DNA of 64,000 nucleotides from an uncultured Deferribacterales bacterium. GTDB taxonomy: Bacteria; Chrysiogenota; Deferribacteres; Deferribacterales; Mucispirillaceae. The translations under genes were made by a program, and so were the position numbers. The DNA lies in contig CANTXF010000025.1 in assembly GCA_947853665.1 (NCBI GenBank), positions 1 to 64,000 of the forward strand, read 5' to 3'. Shown here piece by piece: positions 54,148 to 63,817 of this stretch. Within the stretch, counting starts at the first letter, position 1. Each line of letters begins with the position of its first letter. The notes below the pieces were generated by a model. It saw nothing but the letters and a program-made list of their open reading frames with translations, made no database searches and was not told where the DNA came from.

Positions 54148-55641
54148 TTATAAAAAGAAATATGTGGCCAGAAGGCCGGTAGCTGTCATAGTAACGGTGT
54201 AGGGCAGGGCCAGCTTAAGCATTTCCACATAGGATAGCCTTATTACCGGGGCGAGGGCGGAAGTCAGCAGGAACAGGAACGCCGCCTGCCCGTTAGGCGT
54301 GGCCACCGACGGGATATTGGTACCCATATTCGTGGCGACCGCCAGCTTTTCAAACTGCTCGAGACTGATTATACCAGCATCGAAAGCGCTTTTGGCTTCG
54401 TTTATATATACCGTAGCCACAAACACGTTGTCGCTTATAGCCGAAAGTATGCCGTTGGCCGCGAAAAAGGACACCAGCTGTTCTTTTCCGCTAAGAGAAA
54501 GAACGTAGGATATAAGGGGTTTAAAAAGTTCCTGGCTGCCTATTACGGCCACTATAGTAAAAAATACCACGAGAAGGGACGTAAACGGCATGGTTTCCAC
54601 AAACGCTTTTCCGAAATCGTGCTCTTCCGTTACCCCGGTGAAAGAGGATATGAGTATTATCACGCTCAGACCTATAAGGCCTACTTCCGCAAGGTGAAAG
54701 GCCAACGCAAATATCAGGAGGATTGCTACAGCGCCTTTTACCGCGAATCTTGCTATCGTCCTTCCGTCCATATTGGCTTTCGACCTTGCCACGTCATCTT
54801 CCAGAACCTTGCGCACTCTGTCAGGTATTTTGTATCCGTATCCTAAAATTCCGGTAACTTCGACGAGAAGGCAGGTTAAAAGCCCCACGCAGAATACGGG
54901 GACAGATATTTCAAAACATTTCTTAAAAAATGTTACGAAGTCCCAGTTCATAACGTGACCGATCAGAAGATTCTGAGGCTCTCCCACAAGAGTAAGCGCT
55001 CCGCCTAGAGCCGTGCCGACCGCGGCGTGCATCATAAGGTTTCTCAGGAAGCCCCTGAATTGATCCAGGTCTTTCCTGTCTTCATCTTTTATTCCTGAAT
55101 CGTCGTTTACGGGAAGATCCCCAGAGGAGGCGTATCTATGATATATGCCGTAAAATCCGTATGCGACCGCTATAATTACAGCCGTAACTGTCAGCGCATC
55201 CAGAAACGCCGAAAGAAAAGCTCCCATAAAACAAAATATAAGCGAAAGAGCTATCTTTGATTTTATACCTACCAGCAGCCTTGAAAATATGAAGAGCAGA
55301 AATTCCTTCATAAAATATATGCCGGCGACCATAAACATAAGCAGCAGTATTACGGGAAGATTCTGTGTCACTTCTTCATAAACTTTGCCTGGAGTCGTCA
55401 TTCCTATTATTACGGCTTCAAGGGCCAGCAGGCCTCCCGACGGCAGCGGATAGCATTTAAGAGAAAGCGCCAGAGTGGCTATAAATTCAGCTATCAGACA
55501 CCAGCCCGCAACAAAAGGGCCTACCGTGTAAAACAGCACCGGGTTTAAAATAAGAAACCCGATTATCATGTTTTTGTACCATTTCGGAGCCGTTCCAAGA
55601 AAGTTAAGTCTGAACGCGCTCCCCAAACCCAGTTCGCTCAT
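54148..55641 (-). CDS. nhaB: NhaB-type Na+/H+ antiporter
   Basis: This 497-residue inner-membrane antiporter starts [30 protein letters not shown], typical of NhaB. It contains [59 protein letters not shown] (conserved transport region), [25 protein letters not shown] and [17 protein letters not shown], and ends VAVTMGTNIPS-like [22 protein letters not shown]. It exports Na+ for H+. It is a single gene between gdhA and panD. Confidence 0.93.
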   Translation of the reverse strand: MSELGLGSAFRLNFLGTAPKWYKNMIIGFLILNPVLFYTVGPFVAGWCLIAEFIATLALSLKCYPLPSGGLLALEAVIIGMTTPGKVYEEVTQNLPVILLLMFMVAGIYFMKEFLLFIFSRLLVGIKSKIALSLIFCFMGAFLSAFLDALTVTAVIIAVAYGFYGIYHRYASSGDLPVNDDSGIKDEDRKDLDQFRGFLRNLMMHAAVGTALGGALTLVGEPQNLLIGHVMNWDFVTFFKKCFEISVPVFCVGLLTCLLVEVTGILGYGYKIPDRVRKVLEDDVARSKANMDGRTIARFAVKGAVAILLIFALAFHLAEVGLIGLSVIILISSFTGVTEEHDFGKAFVETMPFTSLLVVFFTIVAVIGSQELFKPLISYVLSLSGKEQLVSFFAANGILSAISDNVFVATVYINEAKSAFDAGIISLEQFEKLAVATNMGTNIPSVATPNGQAAFLFLLTSALAPVIRLSYVEMLKLALPYTVTMTATGLLATYFFL

Positions 55642-55754
55642 AAAAAGCCTCCAAAGATACCTGATTAATGATTATTAAAAATCCACTGTATGATAAACTG
55701 TAATATAATCTTTTTTTTATCTCAATATTATTTTAATATCCGCATTTAACGAAG

Positions 55755-56186
55755 TCAGTATATTTTTATGTCGAAGTCCCATGGAGCGCCTTTTTCGCCG
55801 GGTATACGCAGATCGTACGTAAGTATTTCGTCTATGGCGTTTATTTTTTTGTCATGTTTGAAGGTTACCACTTTGGGTTTTCGCTTTCCAAGCTCGTCGG
55901 GGGTAACGTTGCGCCAGCTTGTTATAATGACTTCGTCTCCCACCTGGCAGCTTCTGGCTGCGGCTCCGTTAAGGCATACCGTTCCGCTTCCGGCTTTTCC
56001 GGGCAGAACGTAGGTGCTTATTCTGGCTCCGCTCATTTTGTTCCAGATATATACGAATTCCAGCGGAATAAAACCCGCGGCTTTTAAAATATCCTCGTCT
56101 ATGGTGACGCTTCCGTGGTAATTAAGGGCGCTTTCGGTAACTTTTATCCCGTGCAGCTTTCCGGCGACGATTTCAATAAGTTCCAT
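55755..56186 (-). CDS. panD: Aspartate 1-decarboxylase
   Basis: PanD makes beta-alanine for pantothenate. The 143-residue protoenzyme shows GKLHGIKVTESALNYHGSVTID with the self-cleavage site between Gly and Ser, IWNKMSGARISTYVL (the Arg and Tyr used in catalysis), and LNGAAARSCQVGDEVIITSW. The C-terminal tail is about 15 residues longer than the usual 126-residue enzyme and unlike it. There are no other pan genes nearby. Confidence 0.9.
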   Translation of the reverse strand: MELIEIVAGKLHGIKVTESALNYHGSVTIDEDILKAAGFIPLEFVYIWNKMSGARISTYVLPGKAGSGTVCLNGAAARSCQVGDEVIITSWRNVTPDELGKRKPKVVTFKHDKKINAIDEILTYDLRIPGEKGAPWDFDIKIY

Positions 56187-56341
56187 AACGCGATCCTCCC
56201 GTTTTATTTTTTTACTCCCGCGCAGAAAACTGCCGCGCGGTTTAAAAATTTTTCATAAGTCTAAAACATAAATTCATTGAAATAAAGCGTAAATTCATTA
56301 ATACTACAAAAATCCATTTTGCTTTTCGGGAGAATATTTTT

Positions 56342-57115
56342 ATGGAAACTTTCGCCGATTTTCCGGTTTATATTCTGGCTATTCTTATGGGAGTGTCGTT
56401 TTTTGCTGGTTTTATTGACAGCGTTGCAGGCGGCGGAGGTCTTGTTATGATTCCCGCTTTGCTGCTTGCGGGGCTTCCGGCCCAGTATGCCCTGGGAACG
56501 AATAAACTTGTCGCCATATGCGGCACCGGCACGGCGCTTATAAATTTTATCAGGAGCGGAAAGGTTATTTGGAGAATAGCTCTTTTAGGCCTTGTGTGCT
56601 CGCTTATAGGTTCGGTTATCGGGACTAATGCCATATTGCTTTTCGATGAAAAGACCGTTACTAAAATCATAATGTGGATACTTCCTTTTACGGCGGTAGT
56701 AACGTTTCTGCCGAAGAAACATATTAAAAGCGAATTTTCGGAATTTACTAAAAAAGACGTATATTTTTTAGGCCCTTTAATATGTTTTGTAATAGGTTTT
56801 TACGACGGTTTTTTCGGCCCCGGCGCGGGTACTTTTCTGATAATCGCCTTTTATGCCGTATTGGGTATGAATATAGTAAACGCTTCCGCGGTAGCCAAAG
56901 TGATAAATCTTTCATCCGGAATAGGGGCGTTTATAACTTTCGCGCTGGCCGGCAAAGTGCTTTATGGGGTTGGCCTGCCTCTTATCGCGGCGAATATTCT
57001 CGGAGGATACGCGGGCAGCAGAATGGCCATAAAAAAGGGCCATTCCTTTGTGAGAATAATGATAATTCTCGTTTTTATCGTAATGTTCGTATCGCTTTTG
57101 ATTAAATTTTTATAA
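56342..57115 (+). CDS. TauE/SafE-family (DUF81) membrane permease
   Basis: This 257-residue inner-membrane protein has about eight hydrophobic segments with the two-repeat TauE pattern. The N-terminal repeat FFAGFIDSVAGGGGLVMIPALLLAGLPAQYALGTNKL is followed by the second repeat FVIGFYDGFFGPGAGTFLIIAFYAVLGMNIVNASAVAKVINLSS. The family exports or imports sulfonates, sulfite or related anions. The substrate here is not indicated by context. GGGAG precedes ATG 56342. Confidence 0.88.
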   Translation: METFADFPVYILAILMGVSFFAGFIDSVAGGGGLVMIPALLLAGLPAQYALGTNKLVAICGTGTALINFIRSGKVIWRIALLGLVCSLIGSVIGTNAILLFDEKTVTKIIMWILPFTAVVTFLPKKHIKSEFSEFTKKDVYFLGPLICFVIGFYDGFFGPGAGTFLIIAFYAVLGMNIVNASAVAKVINLSSGIGAFITFALAGKVLYGVGLPLIAANILGGYAGSRMAIKKGHSFVRIMIILVFIVMFVSLLIKFL

Positions 57116-57251
57116 TATATTAAAAAACGGCGGCTTATACCTCTGTTTTTTATATTATTTTGTTGATGGCGGTTGCAACTTTATAAACTTTTCTTTACTA
57201 TAGAAATATATAAAATTTTAAAGCGGGTACCGCGAAGGGGGATTCTGCAAA

Positions 57252-58742
57252 ATGAACAACGGCATGACATATTTTACGTTCGTGGTATATTTTGCCGCTC
57301 TTGTGGCCATAGGTCTTTACTTTTATACCAGGTCGAAAAGGCTTGAGGATTATCTGCTTGGCGGCAGAGGCATGGGAAGCTGGGTAACGGCCCTTTCCGC
57401 CCAGGCCAGCGATATGAGCGGCTGGCTGCTTATGGGGCTTCCCGGAGCTATTTATCTTTTCGGCATCAATCAGGCGTGGATAGCCGTCGGCCTTATGCTG
57501 GGTACCCTCCTGAACTGGCTTCTAGTAGCGGCTAGGCTAAGGCTTTATACGGCCGCCACCGGTTCTCTTACCATGTCTTCTTTTTTCGATAAGCGCTTTA
57601 AAGACCCTACGAATCTTCTGCGCATAATATCTTCTATAGTTATATTACTGTTTTTTACTGTGTATGCCGCCGCCGGTCTCGTCGGAGTGGGCAAGCTTTT
57701 CGAATCCATGTTTAATATGAATTACACGCTGGCCGTGCTTATCGGAACGGCTATTATGGTATTTTATACCTTACTGGGCGGCTTTATGGCCGTCTGCTGG
57801 ACGGATTTGCTCCAGGGGCTTTTAATGGTATTCGCAATAGTGGTAATGCCTTTTATCGCCTATTCTAATATAGACCCGTCCGTAATGACCGCCGCTTACG
57901 AAGCCAAACCGACCGCTTTTCAGCTTATGCCGGAAGGTTCTCTTTCGGTGGCATTGCTTGCCATAATATCAAGCGCCGCATGGGGTGTCGGTTATTTCGG
58001 GCAGCCTCATATTCTCGTAAGGTTTATGAGCGTAAAATCCGTTGCCATATTGCCCCGGTCTATATCCATAGCGATGGTATGGGTTATAATATCTCTTACC
58101 GGAGCGGTCGTTATCGGCCTTCTTGCCATTCCTCTTTACAGCAGTCTGCCTGCCGGAGATCAGGAAAAAGTGCTTATATTTATGATAAGGGATTTTGTGA
58201 ACCCTTATTTCGCTGGGGTGCTGCTGGCCGCAATACTCGCTGCTATAATGTCCACTATTTCTTCGCAGCTTCTCGTATCTTCCTCCACCCTTTCCGAAGA
58301 CATTTACGCGAGTATCATCAATAAAAAAGCGTCTGACAGGCAGCTCCTTTTTATTAACAGAATATGTGTTGTGGTTATTTTTATGATTTCGTTTTTTCTT
58401 GCCATGGATAGGGACAGCAATATTTTCAGCCTTGTTACTTTTGCCTGGGGCGGTTTCGGCTCGGCTTTCGGGCCGGTGGTTCTTATGGCCCTTTATTCCA
58501 GAAAAACTACATGGTATTCCGCTCTTGCGGGCATGATAACGGGCACGGTGGTTATGCTCTGTTGGTATGCGGTAGGGTGGGGAGCGTCCATGTATGAGAT
58601 AGTGCCCGGTTTTATCTCCAATATGGCGATGATTCTTTTCGTAAATCGCTTTTGGCCGAATAAAGACCCGGAAATAGCCGCTCAGTTTGACGAAGTAAGG
58701 CACAACGCCAAAATAAAACATACGCCGGAAACGGCGCAGTAA
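57252..58742 (+). CDS. putP: Na+/proline symporter
   Basis: This 496-residue solute:sodium symporter has about 13 membrane segments. Landmarks are FVVYFAALVAIGLYFYTRSKRLEDYLLGGRGMGSWVTALSAQASDMSGWLLMGLPGAIY and FDKRFKDPTNLLRIIS. They continue with ISSAAWGVGYFGQPHILVRFMSV and AILAAIMSTISSQLLVSSSTLSEDIYA. These fit PutP, which takes up proline with Na+. No putA is adjacent. It stands alone with a terminator behind it. Other amino acid or osmolyte substrates are possible in this family. Confidence 0.88.
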   Translation: MNNGMTYFTFVVYFAALVAIGLYFYTRSKRLEDYLLGGRGMGSWVTALSAQASDMSGWLLMGLPGAIYLFGINQAWIAVGLMLGTLLNWLLVAARLRLYTAATGSLTMSSFFDKRFKDPTNLLRIISSIVILLFFTVYAAAGLVGVGKLFESMFNMNYTLAVLIGTAIMVFYTLLGGFMAVCWTDLLQGLLMVFAIVVMPFIAYSNIDPSVMTAAYEAKPTAFQLMPEGSLSVALLAIISSAAWGVGYFGQPHILVRFMSVKSVAILPRSISIAMVWVIISLTGAVVIGLLAIPLYSSLPAGDQEKVLIFMIRDFVNPYFAGVLLAAILAAIMSTISSQLLVSSSTLSEDIYASIINKKASDRQLLFINRICVVVIFMISFFLAMDRDSNIFSLVTFAWGGFGSAFGPVVLMALYSRKTTWYSALAGMITGTVVMLCWYAVGWGASMYEIVPGFISNMAMILFVNRFWPNKDPEIAAQFDEVRHNAKIKHTPETAQ

Positions 58743-58747
58743 AGTAT

Positions 58748-58773
58748 AAGGCCGGATGTTTCCGGCCTTTTTT
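58748..58773 (+). terminator. Rho-independent terminator after putP
   Basis: AAGGCCGGA / TCCGGCC with a short loop is followed by TTTTTT, 5 bp after the stop codon. Confidence 0.85.
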
Positions 58774-58929
58774 ATTTGGGATGGGGCAGCCGCCTGACTT
58801 TCGTATAAACACTGTGAAGGCTGGCATTTTTATCACGGAGAGCAACCCGTCTGCCAGGCGGGCGGTTATGGTTCCTTATAAATGCCGAACGGCCGGAGGA
58901 TGCGTAATAGAAAACCATCCGCCGATCCA

Positions 58930-59117
58930 AAAACGGGACGCGCTCAATTTGGTCGCGTCGTTTTCTGCACACGGAGCGGAGCGTAGCCAAAACGGGACGC
59001 GTTCAATTTGGTCGCGTCGTTTTAAAGCAAGCTCGGAGCAGAAACATCCGCATTAAATAAGGCGGATATTTTTTATCCGACAAAACTGGACGCGCATAAT
59101 TTGCCGCACGCCGTTTT
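58930..59117. repeat. Three short palindromic direct repeats in a gene-poor region
   Basis: The 58775-59410 stretch has no convincing gene. It carries 35-bp units at 58930-58964 and 58989-59023 that differ at one position, and a diverged 36-bp unit at 59082-59117. Each begins AAAACnGGACGCG, has a core like CAATTTGG, and ends in CG(n)CGTTTT-like sequence that pairs back to the start, so every unit is an imperfect hairpin. Unit spacing is 59 and 93 bp. Confidence 0.6.
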
Positions 59118-59161
59118 ATGTGTTCATTATAAGGATCGTTCTGGCGGGTAAATCCGTGGTT

Positions 59162-59368
59162 TTATCTTCTTAAAATATGCCTGAGGGCCTTTTTGGTAAG
59201 TTTCTTTATCGTTGGGTCGCAAGCCGCTTTTTTATAATTATTCCCCGCAAAGCGGCGCTGATTTATGGAACGGTATGGCTGTGTTCCGCTTTTTTCACCT
59301 AGCTTTTTACCGGTAGAATAGGCCGGATATACTTTACCGCGCGGGCGGTTAAAAACGCGGATTATATC
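59162..59368 (-). pseudogene. Basic open frame without a start codon (possible remnant)
   Basis: A 68-codon frame between two stops on the minus strand encodes a Lys/Arg-rich stretch ending LTKKALRHILRR. No ATG, GTG or TTG lies in it. It might be the 3' remnant of a lost gene or chance. It sits beside the short palindromic repeats. Confidence 0.2.
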
Positions 59369-59407
59369 TTATCTGTAAAAGTTACGAATAAATCCGGCGC
59401 GGCGCAT

Positions 59408-59439
59408 AAAAAAGCCTCCGCAAAAATGCGGAGGCTTTT
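59408..59439. terminator. Terminator after the triheme cytochrome gene
   Basis: AAGCCTCCGCA / TGCGGAGGCTT with a short A-rich loop, A-run on one side and T-run on the other, lies 29 bp beyond the cytochrome stop. Confidence 0.85.
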
Positions 59440-59467
59440 AACTTGAATAAGTTAAATATTTAACCGA

Positions 59468-59812
59468 TTATTTGCCGGTGTGGCATTTGGTGCAGACCTT
59501 TTTAACGGGATCTTTAGGCTGCTCTTTGTGGCATCCCCAGCACCATGCGTGGGCGGCGTTTTTATCGTTGTTGCCTTTAATATCGCCAGCCAGAGTGATT
59601 TTATCGCCGCCTTCAGCGGATTTGTGGCAGGAATCACACTTGAGGTTTTTCGAGTGCACTTCGTGTTTGAAGAACACCGCTTTTTGTTTGCCTTCAACGC
59701 CCCAAGTGGTTTTCAGGTCGATTACTTGCTTGTCTGCGGGTACCGTCTGAGCAAATACCACGGCGGAAAAAGCAAGAATCAGCATTGCTACGAATACAGA
59801 TACTTTTTTCAT
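59468..59812 (-). CDS. Small triheme cytochrome c (c3/c7-type)
   Basis: This 114-residue exported protein has a signal peptide (MKKVSVFVAMLILAFSAVVFAQ). Three haem-c motifs, CDSCH, CWGCH and CTKCH, lie in the last 60 residues. Extra His residues (FFKHEVHSK and AAHAW) can serve as distal ligands. The size and spacing fit class III cytochromes of the c7/c3 type, which carry electrons in the periplasm. It differs from the partial cytochrome at the left edge. It is monocistronic, and ATG 59812 lies behind AAGGAG. Confidence 0.88.
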   Translation of the reverse strand: MKKVSVFVAMLILAFSAVVFAQTVPADKQVIDLKTTWGVEGKQKAVFFKHEVHSKNLKCDSCHKSAEGGDKITLAGDIKGNNDKNAAHAWCWGCHKEQPKDPVKKVCTKCHTGK

Positions 59813-59882
59813 ACTTTTTTCTCCTTAGAATACACAGGTATGTTCTAATAAAGCCATTTGAAAGATTTGTCAATAATATTTA

Positions 59883-60455
59883 TTATCTTATTTTAACGAT
59901 TTGTCCACCGGATAAGTCTATTATTTGTGAACTGCGTCCGGTTTCAGCCTTTCCGTTGATAAAAAGTGAGATTTTATCGCCGAAAAACGTTAAAATATTT
60001 TCCATATCGTTTAATGCCGGTTCTTTATTTATGTTTACGCTTGTTGCCGTAACGGGTTCTCCGAAAATTTCCAGCGCTTCTCTAATCCATGGAACATCCG
60101 GTATGCGAACGGCTACCGTGCCGTTTTTGCAATAAATATCCGGAATACCGGGTTTGCTTTTAACTATATAAGTATAGGGGCCAGGCCATTTGGAAAGGTA
60201 TTCTTCCGCCTGTTCCCCCATATCAGTAAAATCCGCTATTTGTTCCGCCTGCTTTAACGAACCGGCAAGGATGGGAAAGGGGAATCCGCCTGGTCTGCGC
60301 TTTATTGAGAATATTTTTTTATTTGCTTCCACAGAACTAAGCGGTGCCCCTATACCGTAGATGGTATCGGTCGGGAAAACCGCCGGAGCGTTTATTTCGG
60401 CGGATTTTTTCAATACTGTAAGCATGGCTCCGGCGGAAGCCGCCATTATCAGCAT
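59883..60455 (-). CDS. Sua5/YciO/YrdC-family protein, probable threonylcarbamoyl-AMP synthase
   Basis: This protein of 190 residues has FPTDTIYGIGAPL near the start, KKIFSIKRRPGGFPFPILAG and WPGPYTYIV. It continues with TVAVRIPDVPWIREALEIFGEPVTATSVNINKEPA, matching YrdC/TsaC. TsaC makes the threonylcarbamoyl-AMP used for t6A in tRNAs. The start overlaps the purE stop (TAATG), so it is translated as the last gene of the pur cluster. A start at an internal Met (MLTVLKKS) is also possible. Confidence 0.82.
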   Translation of the reverse strand: MLIMAASAGAMLTVLKKSAEINAPAVFPTDTIYGIGAPLSSVEANKKIFSIKRRPGGFPFPILAGSLKQAEQIADFTDMGEQAEEYLSKWPGPYTYIVKSKPGIPDIYCKNGTVAVRIPDVPWIREALEIFGEPVTATSVNINKEPALNDMENILTFFGDKISLFINGKAETGRSSQIIDLSGGQIVKIR

Positions 60456-60955
60456 TATTTGCCCAGAATATTCCGGAGGCTCTCATCGTCCCGGATTACG
60501 GCGTCCCTCATTGTTTCGCGGTATTTTTCAAGTTTTTCATACACCGCTTTATCGCTTCTCGCAGCTATCTGGCAGGCGAAAAGGGCGGCGTTTTTCGCTC
60601 CTGCTTTTCCTATGGCCATAGTGGCTACGGGTATTCCTCCCGGCATCTGTACGGATGAAAGCAGGCTGTCCATACCGCCTAAAGCGGTTGCTGCGATAGG
60701 CACCGCGATTACAGGCACATTTGTTTTAGACGCTACAACGCCTGCAAGATGGGCCGCGGCTCCGGCAAAGGCCGCTATGGCCACATAGCCTTTTTTATCG
60801 GCGTCTTCCGCCCAGCGCACGGTTCTTTCCGGGGTTCTGTGAGCGGATGATACCGTAACGTCGTATTCCATTCCGAAGGCGTCGAGAGTGTTCATACACT
60901 CCTTAACTATATCTATATCCGATTTACTTCCCATTATAAGGCCGACTTTAGCCAT
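60455..60955 (-). CDS. purE: N5-carboxyaminoimidazole ribonucleotide mutase
   Basis: This 166-residue class I PurE has MGSKSDIDIVKECMNTLDAFGMEYDVTVSSAHRTP, AIAAFAGAAAHLAGVVAS and PVIAVPIAATALGGMDSLLSSVQMPGGIPVATMAIGKAGAKNAAL, all standard. It rearranges N5-CAIR to CAIR in purine synthesis, and purK is not in the window. It lies 12 bp after purD. Confidence 0.94.
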   Translation of the reverse strand: MAKVGLIMGSKSDIDIVKECMNTLDAFGMEYDVTVSSAHRTPERTVRWAEDADKKGYVAIAAFAGAAAHLAGVVASKTNVPVIAVPIAATALGGMDSLLSSVQMPGGIPVATMAIGKAGAKNAALFACQIAARSDKAVYEKLEKYRETMRDAVIRDDESLRNILGK

Positions 60956-60967
60956 TATTCACCTGTC

Positions 60968-62251
60968 TTAATGTTTTTTAAAAGCCTTCGCCGCTATATC
61001 GCGGCGATAATGCATATTTTCAAAGCGTATCAAATTGCACGCTCCGTAAGCCTTGTCTACGGCCGTTTTTAAATCTTTTGCCGTGGCCGTTACGCATAAC
61101 ACTCGGCCTCCGCTGGTCAGAAGTCTGCCGTCTTCCGAATATTTTGTTCCGGCATGAAATACCTTGATTCCTTCGATTTTATCCGCCTGCTCTATACCCG
61201 TTATTTCGTATCCGTTTTTATATGATTTCGGATACCCGCCGGAGGTAAGCACAACGCATACCGCCGGGTCGTCGGAGGTTTCAAGGCGGGCTTTTTCGAG
61301 GTTTCCTTCCGTTGCTGCCTTAAAAGCGTCCGTCAGACCGCTTTTTATTCTTGATAAAACCACCTGGCATTCAGGGTCTCCGAAACGGCAGTTGAATTCG
61401 ACCACTTTTATATCGGAGCCGTTTATCATAAGGCCGGCGTATATTATGCCTTTATATATGATTTTCCGTTTTGCCAGCTCCCTTATCATAGGATAGGCTA
61501 TTTCTTCCGTAACGCGGCGGAACATATCGTCTTTTATGACGGGGGCGGGGGTGTAAGCTCCCATTCCTCCGGTATTGGGGCCTTTGTCTCCGTCGTAAAC
61601 GGCTTTGTGGTCCTGGCTTATTACAAGCGGGAGGATAGTTTTTCCGTCCGTAAGGGCCAGATATGTGGCTTCCTCACCGGCCATAAAATCTTCTATTACT
61701 ACTGAACTGCCGGATTCTCCGAATAGCCCGTCTATAAATATTTCTTTAAGGGCGGTTACCGCTTCTTCTGCGGTCTGCGCCACAGTAACGCCTTTTCCGG
61801 CAGCCAGCCCGTCGGCTTTTACCACTATTGGGGCGCCTTTTTCCTCCACGTAAGCCTTTGCCGTTTCAAAATCGGTAAATTTCATATAATTTGCCGTAGG
61901 TATGCCGGCGGCTTTCATTACGTCTTTTGCAAAGGCTTTGGATGCTTCTATTTCCGCCCCTGCCTTAGACGGGCCGAATACGGCGAGACCGGCTTTCTCG
62001 AATTCGTCCGCAATGCCTTTTGAAAGAGGCTCCTCAGGGCCTACGACGGTAAGGTCTATACGATTATTTTTGGCAAAATCCAGCAGGGCCGGTATGTCGT
62101 TATATTTAATATCGACGTTTACGCATTTATTTTCCGCCGCCGTTCCACCGTTTCCGGGCGCCACGAAAACCTTTTCCACCGAGCTTTCTCCGGCAAGCTT
62201 CCACGCGATTGCGTGTTCCCTGCCTCCTGAGCCGATAACAAGCACCTTCAT
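60968..62251 (-). CDS. purD: Phosphoribosylamine-glycine ligase
   Basis: PurD makes GAR. The 427-residue ATP-grasp enzyme starts VLVIGSGGREHAIAWKL and has VVGPEEPLSKGIADEF. It also contains the ATP-grasp segment PIVVKADGLAAGKGVTVA, GPNTGGMGAYTPAPV and EFNCRFGDPECQVVL, all typical. It lies 3 bp after purH and precedes purE. Confidence 0.95.
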   Translation of the reverse strand: MKVLVIGSGGREHAIAWKLAGESSVEKVFVAPGNGGTAAENKCVNVDIKYNDIPALLDFAKNNRIDLTVVGPEEPLSKGIADEFEKAGLAVFGPSKAGAEIEASKAFAKDVMKAAGIPTANYMKFTDFETAKAYVEEKGAPIVVKADGLAAGKGVTVAQTAEEAVTALKEIFIDGLFGESGSSVVIEDFMAGEEATYLALTDGKTILPLVISQDHKAVYDGDKGPNTGGMGAYTPAPVIKDDMFRRVTEEIAYPMIRELAKRKIIYKGIIYAGLMINGSDIKVVEFNCRFGDPECQVVLSRIKSGLTDAFKAATEGNLEKARLETSDDPAVCVVLTSGGYPKSYKNGYEITGIEQADKIEGIKVFHAGTKYSEDGRLLTSGGRVLCVTATAKDLKTAVDKAYGACNLIRFENMHYRRDIAAKAFKKH

Positions 62252-62254
62252 GGA

Positions 62255-63817
62255 TTAATGCCTGAAATGCCTTACGCCGGTAAATACCATGGCTATCCCG
62301 TGTTCGTCGGCCGCGTCTATTACTTCCGCGTCTCTTACCGACCCTCCAGGGGACACTATGGCGGTTATGCCGAAGGCTGCGGCCGCGTCTATATTATCCC
62401 TGAAAGGGAAAAATGCGTCGGAAGCCATTACCGCGCCTTTTACGGCGTCTTTTCCGAAAGCGTCTTCCGCTTTCATCGCGGCTATTTTGGTAGAGTCTAT
62501 ACGGCTCATCTGGCCCGCTCCTATACCTATGGACGCGGTGCCTTTCACATAAACTATGGCGTTGGATTTTACGTGTTTAGCCACTTTCCAGGCAAATTCC
62601 ATGGCTTTAAGCTCTTCCGGAGTGGGTTTGCGTTTCGTGGGGACGGGAAGTCCGTCGAAATTGTCAAATTTATGGAGATCCCTGTCCTGCAGCAGATATC
62701 CGCCGGTAACCTTTTTTACGTCGTATTCTTTGCTGCGCCCTTCGAATTGCTTCATTACCATAAGACGTATGCTCGGTTTTTTGGCCAGAAGCTCCAGAGC
62801 TTCGTCGGTAAAAGACGGAGCCGCCACGGCTTCAAGAAATATTTTTGAAAGATGCCCGGCCACTTTAATATCCACTTCTCTGTTAACGCCCACTATACCG
62901 CCGTAAGCGCTTACCGGGTCGCATGCGAGAGCGTTTTCGTAGGCTTTTTCAAGGGTTTCCCCTTCCGCCACTCCGCATGGGTTATTGTGTTTTATTATTA
63001 CCACCGCCGGATTGTCGAATTCCTTTACAAGCTCGCAGGCGGAATTTATATCCACAATATTGTTGAAAGAAAGCTCTTTTCCATGGAGCTGTTCCGCGTA
63101 GCATACCCCCGTTTCCGCCATCAGAGGCTCTCTGTAAAAGGCCGAATCCTGATGGGGATTTTCGCCGTAGCGCATAGTCTGCACCAGCCTTCCTCCGACG
63201 GTAAATTCCTCGCGGAATCTTAGGCCGAATTTGCGGCCCAGAAAATTTGATATTACGCTGTCGTAAAGAGCCGTATGGCTGAAAGCCTTTGCGGCAAGCA
63301 CCTGTCTCGTCTCAAGGGAGGGAAATCCCGCCAGTTTCATTTCCTGCAGCACTTTTCCGTAATCGTTGGGGGAAACTATAACCGTAACGTAATTGTGGTT
63401 TTTTGCGGCGCTGCGTATCATAGCCGGGCCGCCTATGTCTATATTTTCTATTATATCTTCCAGGGTGGATTCTTTTTTTGCCGCGACTGTTTCAAAGGGA
63501 TATAGGTTTACGGCGACTATGTCGATATTCTCTATACCGTATTCGGCGGCTATTTTCCTGTGGGTTTCGTTATCCCTTATATTTAATATGCCGCCGTGAA
63601 TTTTGGGGTTCAGTGTTTTTACGCGTCCGTCGAATATTTCCGGAAATCCGGTAAAATCCGAGACTTCTGTAACCGGGACTCCGGCGTGTTTTAGCGCTTT
63701 TGCCGTGCCTCCCGTGGAAAGTATTTTGACTCCCAGTTCATTAAGGCCTTTGGCAAATTCTACGATGCCGGTCTTGTCCGATACGCTCAATAAGGCATAT
63801 TCAGGCGTGTTTTTCAT
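62255..63817 (-). CDS. purH: Bifunctional AICAR transformylase / IMP cyclohydrolase
   Basis: PurH performs the last two steps to IMP. The 520-residue protein has the MGS-like IMP cyclohydrolase domain at the start (ALLSVSDKTGIVEFAKGLNELGVKILSTGGTAKAL, RVKTLNPKIHGGIL). The AICAR transformylase domain has HNNPCGVAEG, KSNAIVYVKG and FPFRDNIDAAAAFGITAIVSPGGSVRD. It is the first gene of purH-purD-purE-yrdC. The 183 bp upstream carry a divergent TTGACA (63978-63983) facing right out of the window. Confidence 0.96.
   Translation of the reverse strand: MKNTPEYALLSVSDKTGIVEFAKGLNELGVKILSTGGTAKALKHAGVPVTEVSDFTGFPEIFDGRVKTLNPKIHGGILNIRDNETHRKIAAEYGIENIDIVAVNLYPFETVAAKKESTLEDIIENIDIGGPAMIRSAAKNHNYVTVIVSPNDYGKVLQEMKLAGFPSLETRQVLAAKAFSHTALYDSVISNFLGRKFGLRFREEFTVGGRLVQTMRYGENPHQDSAFYREPLMAETGVCYAEQLHGKELSFNNIVDINSACELVKEFDNPAVVIIKHNNPCGVAEGETLEKAYENALACDPVSAYGGIVGVNREVDIKVAGHLSKIFLEAVAAPSFTDEALELLAKKPSIRLMVMKQFEGRSKEYDVKKVTGGYLLQDRDLHKFDNFDGLPVPTKRKPTPEELKAMEFAWKVAKHVKSNAIVYVKGTASIGIGAGQMSRIDSTKIAAMKAEDAFGKDAVKGAVMASDAFFPFRDNIDAAAAFGITAIVSPGGSVRDAEVIDAADEHGIAMVFTGVRHFRH

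Noticed and set aside
58930-59117. CRISPR array
   Set aside because: There are only three units, each is itself palindromic, the spacing is 59 and 93 bp and irregular, and no cas genes are present.
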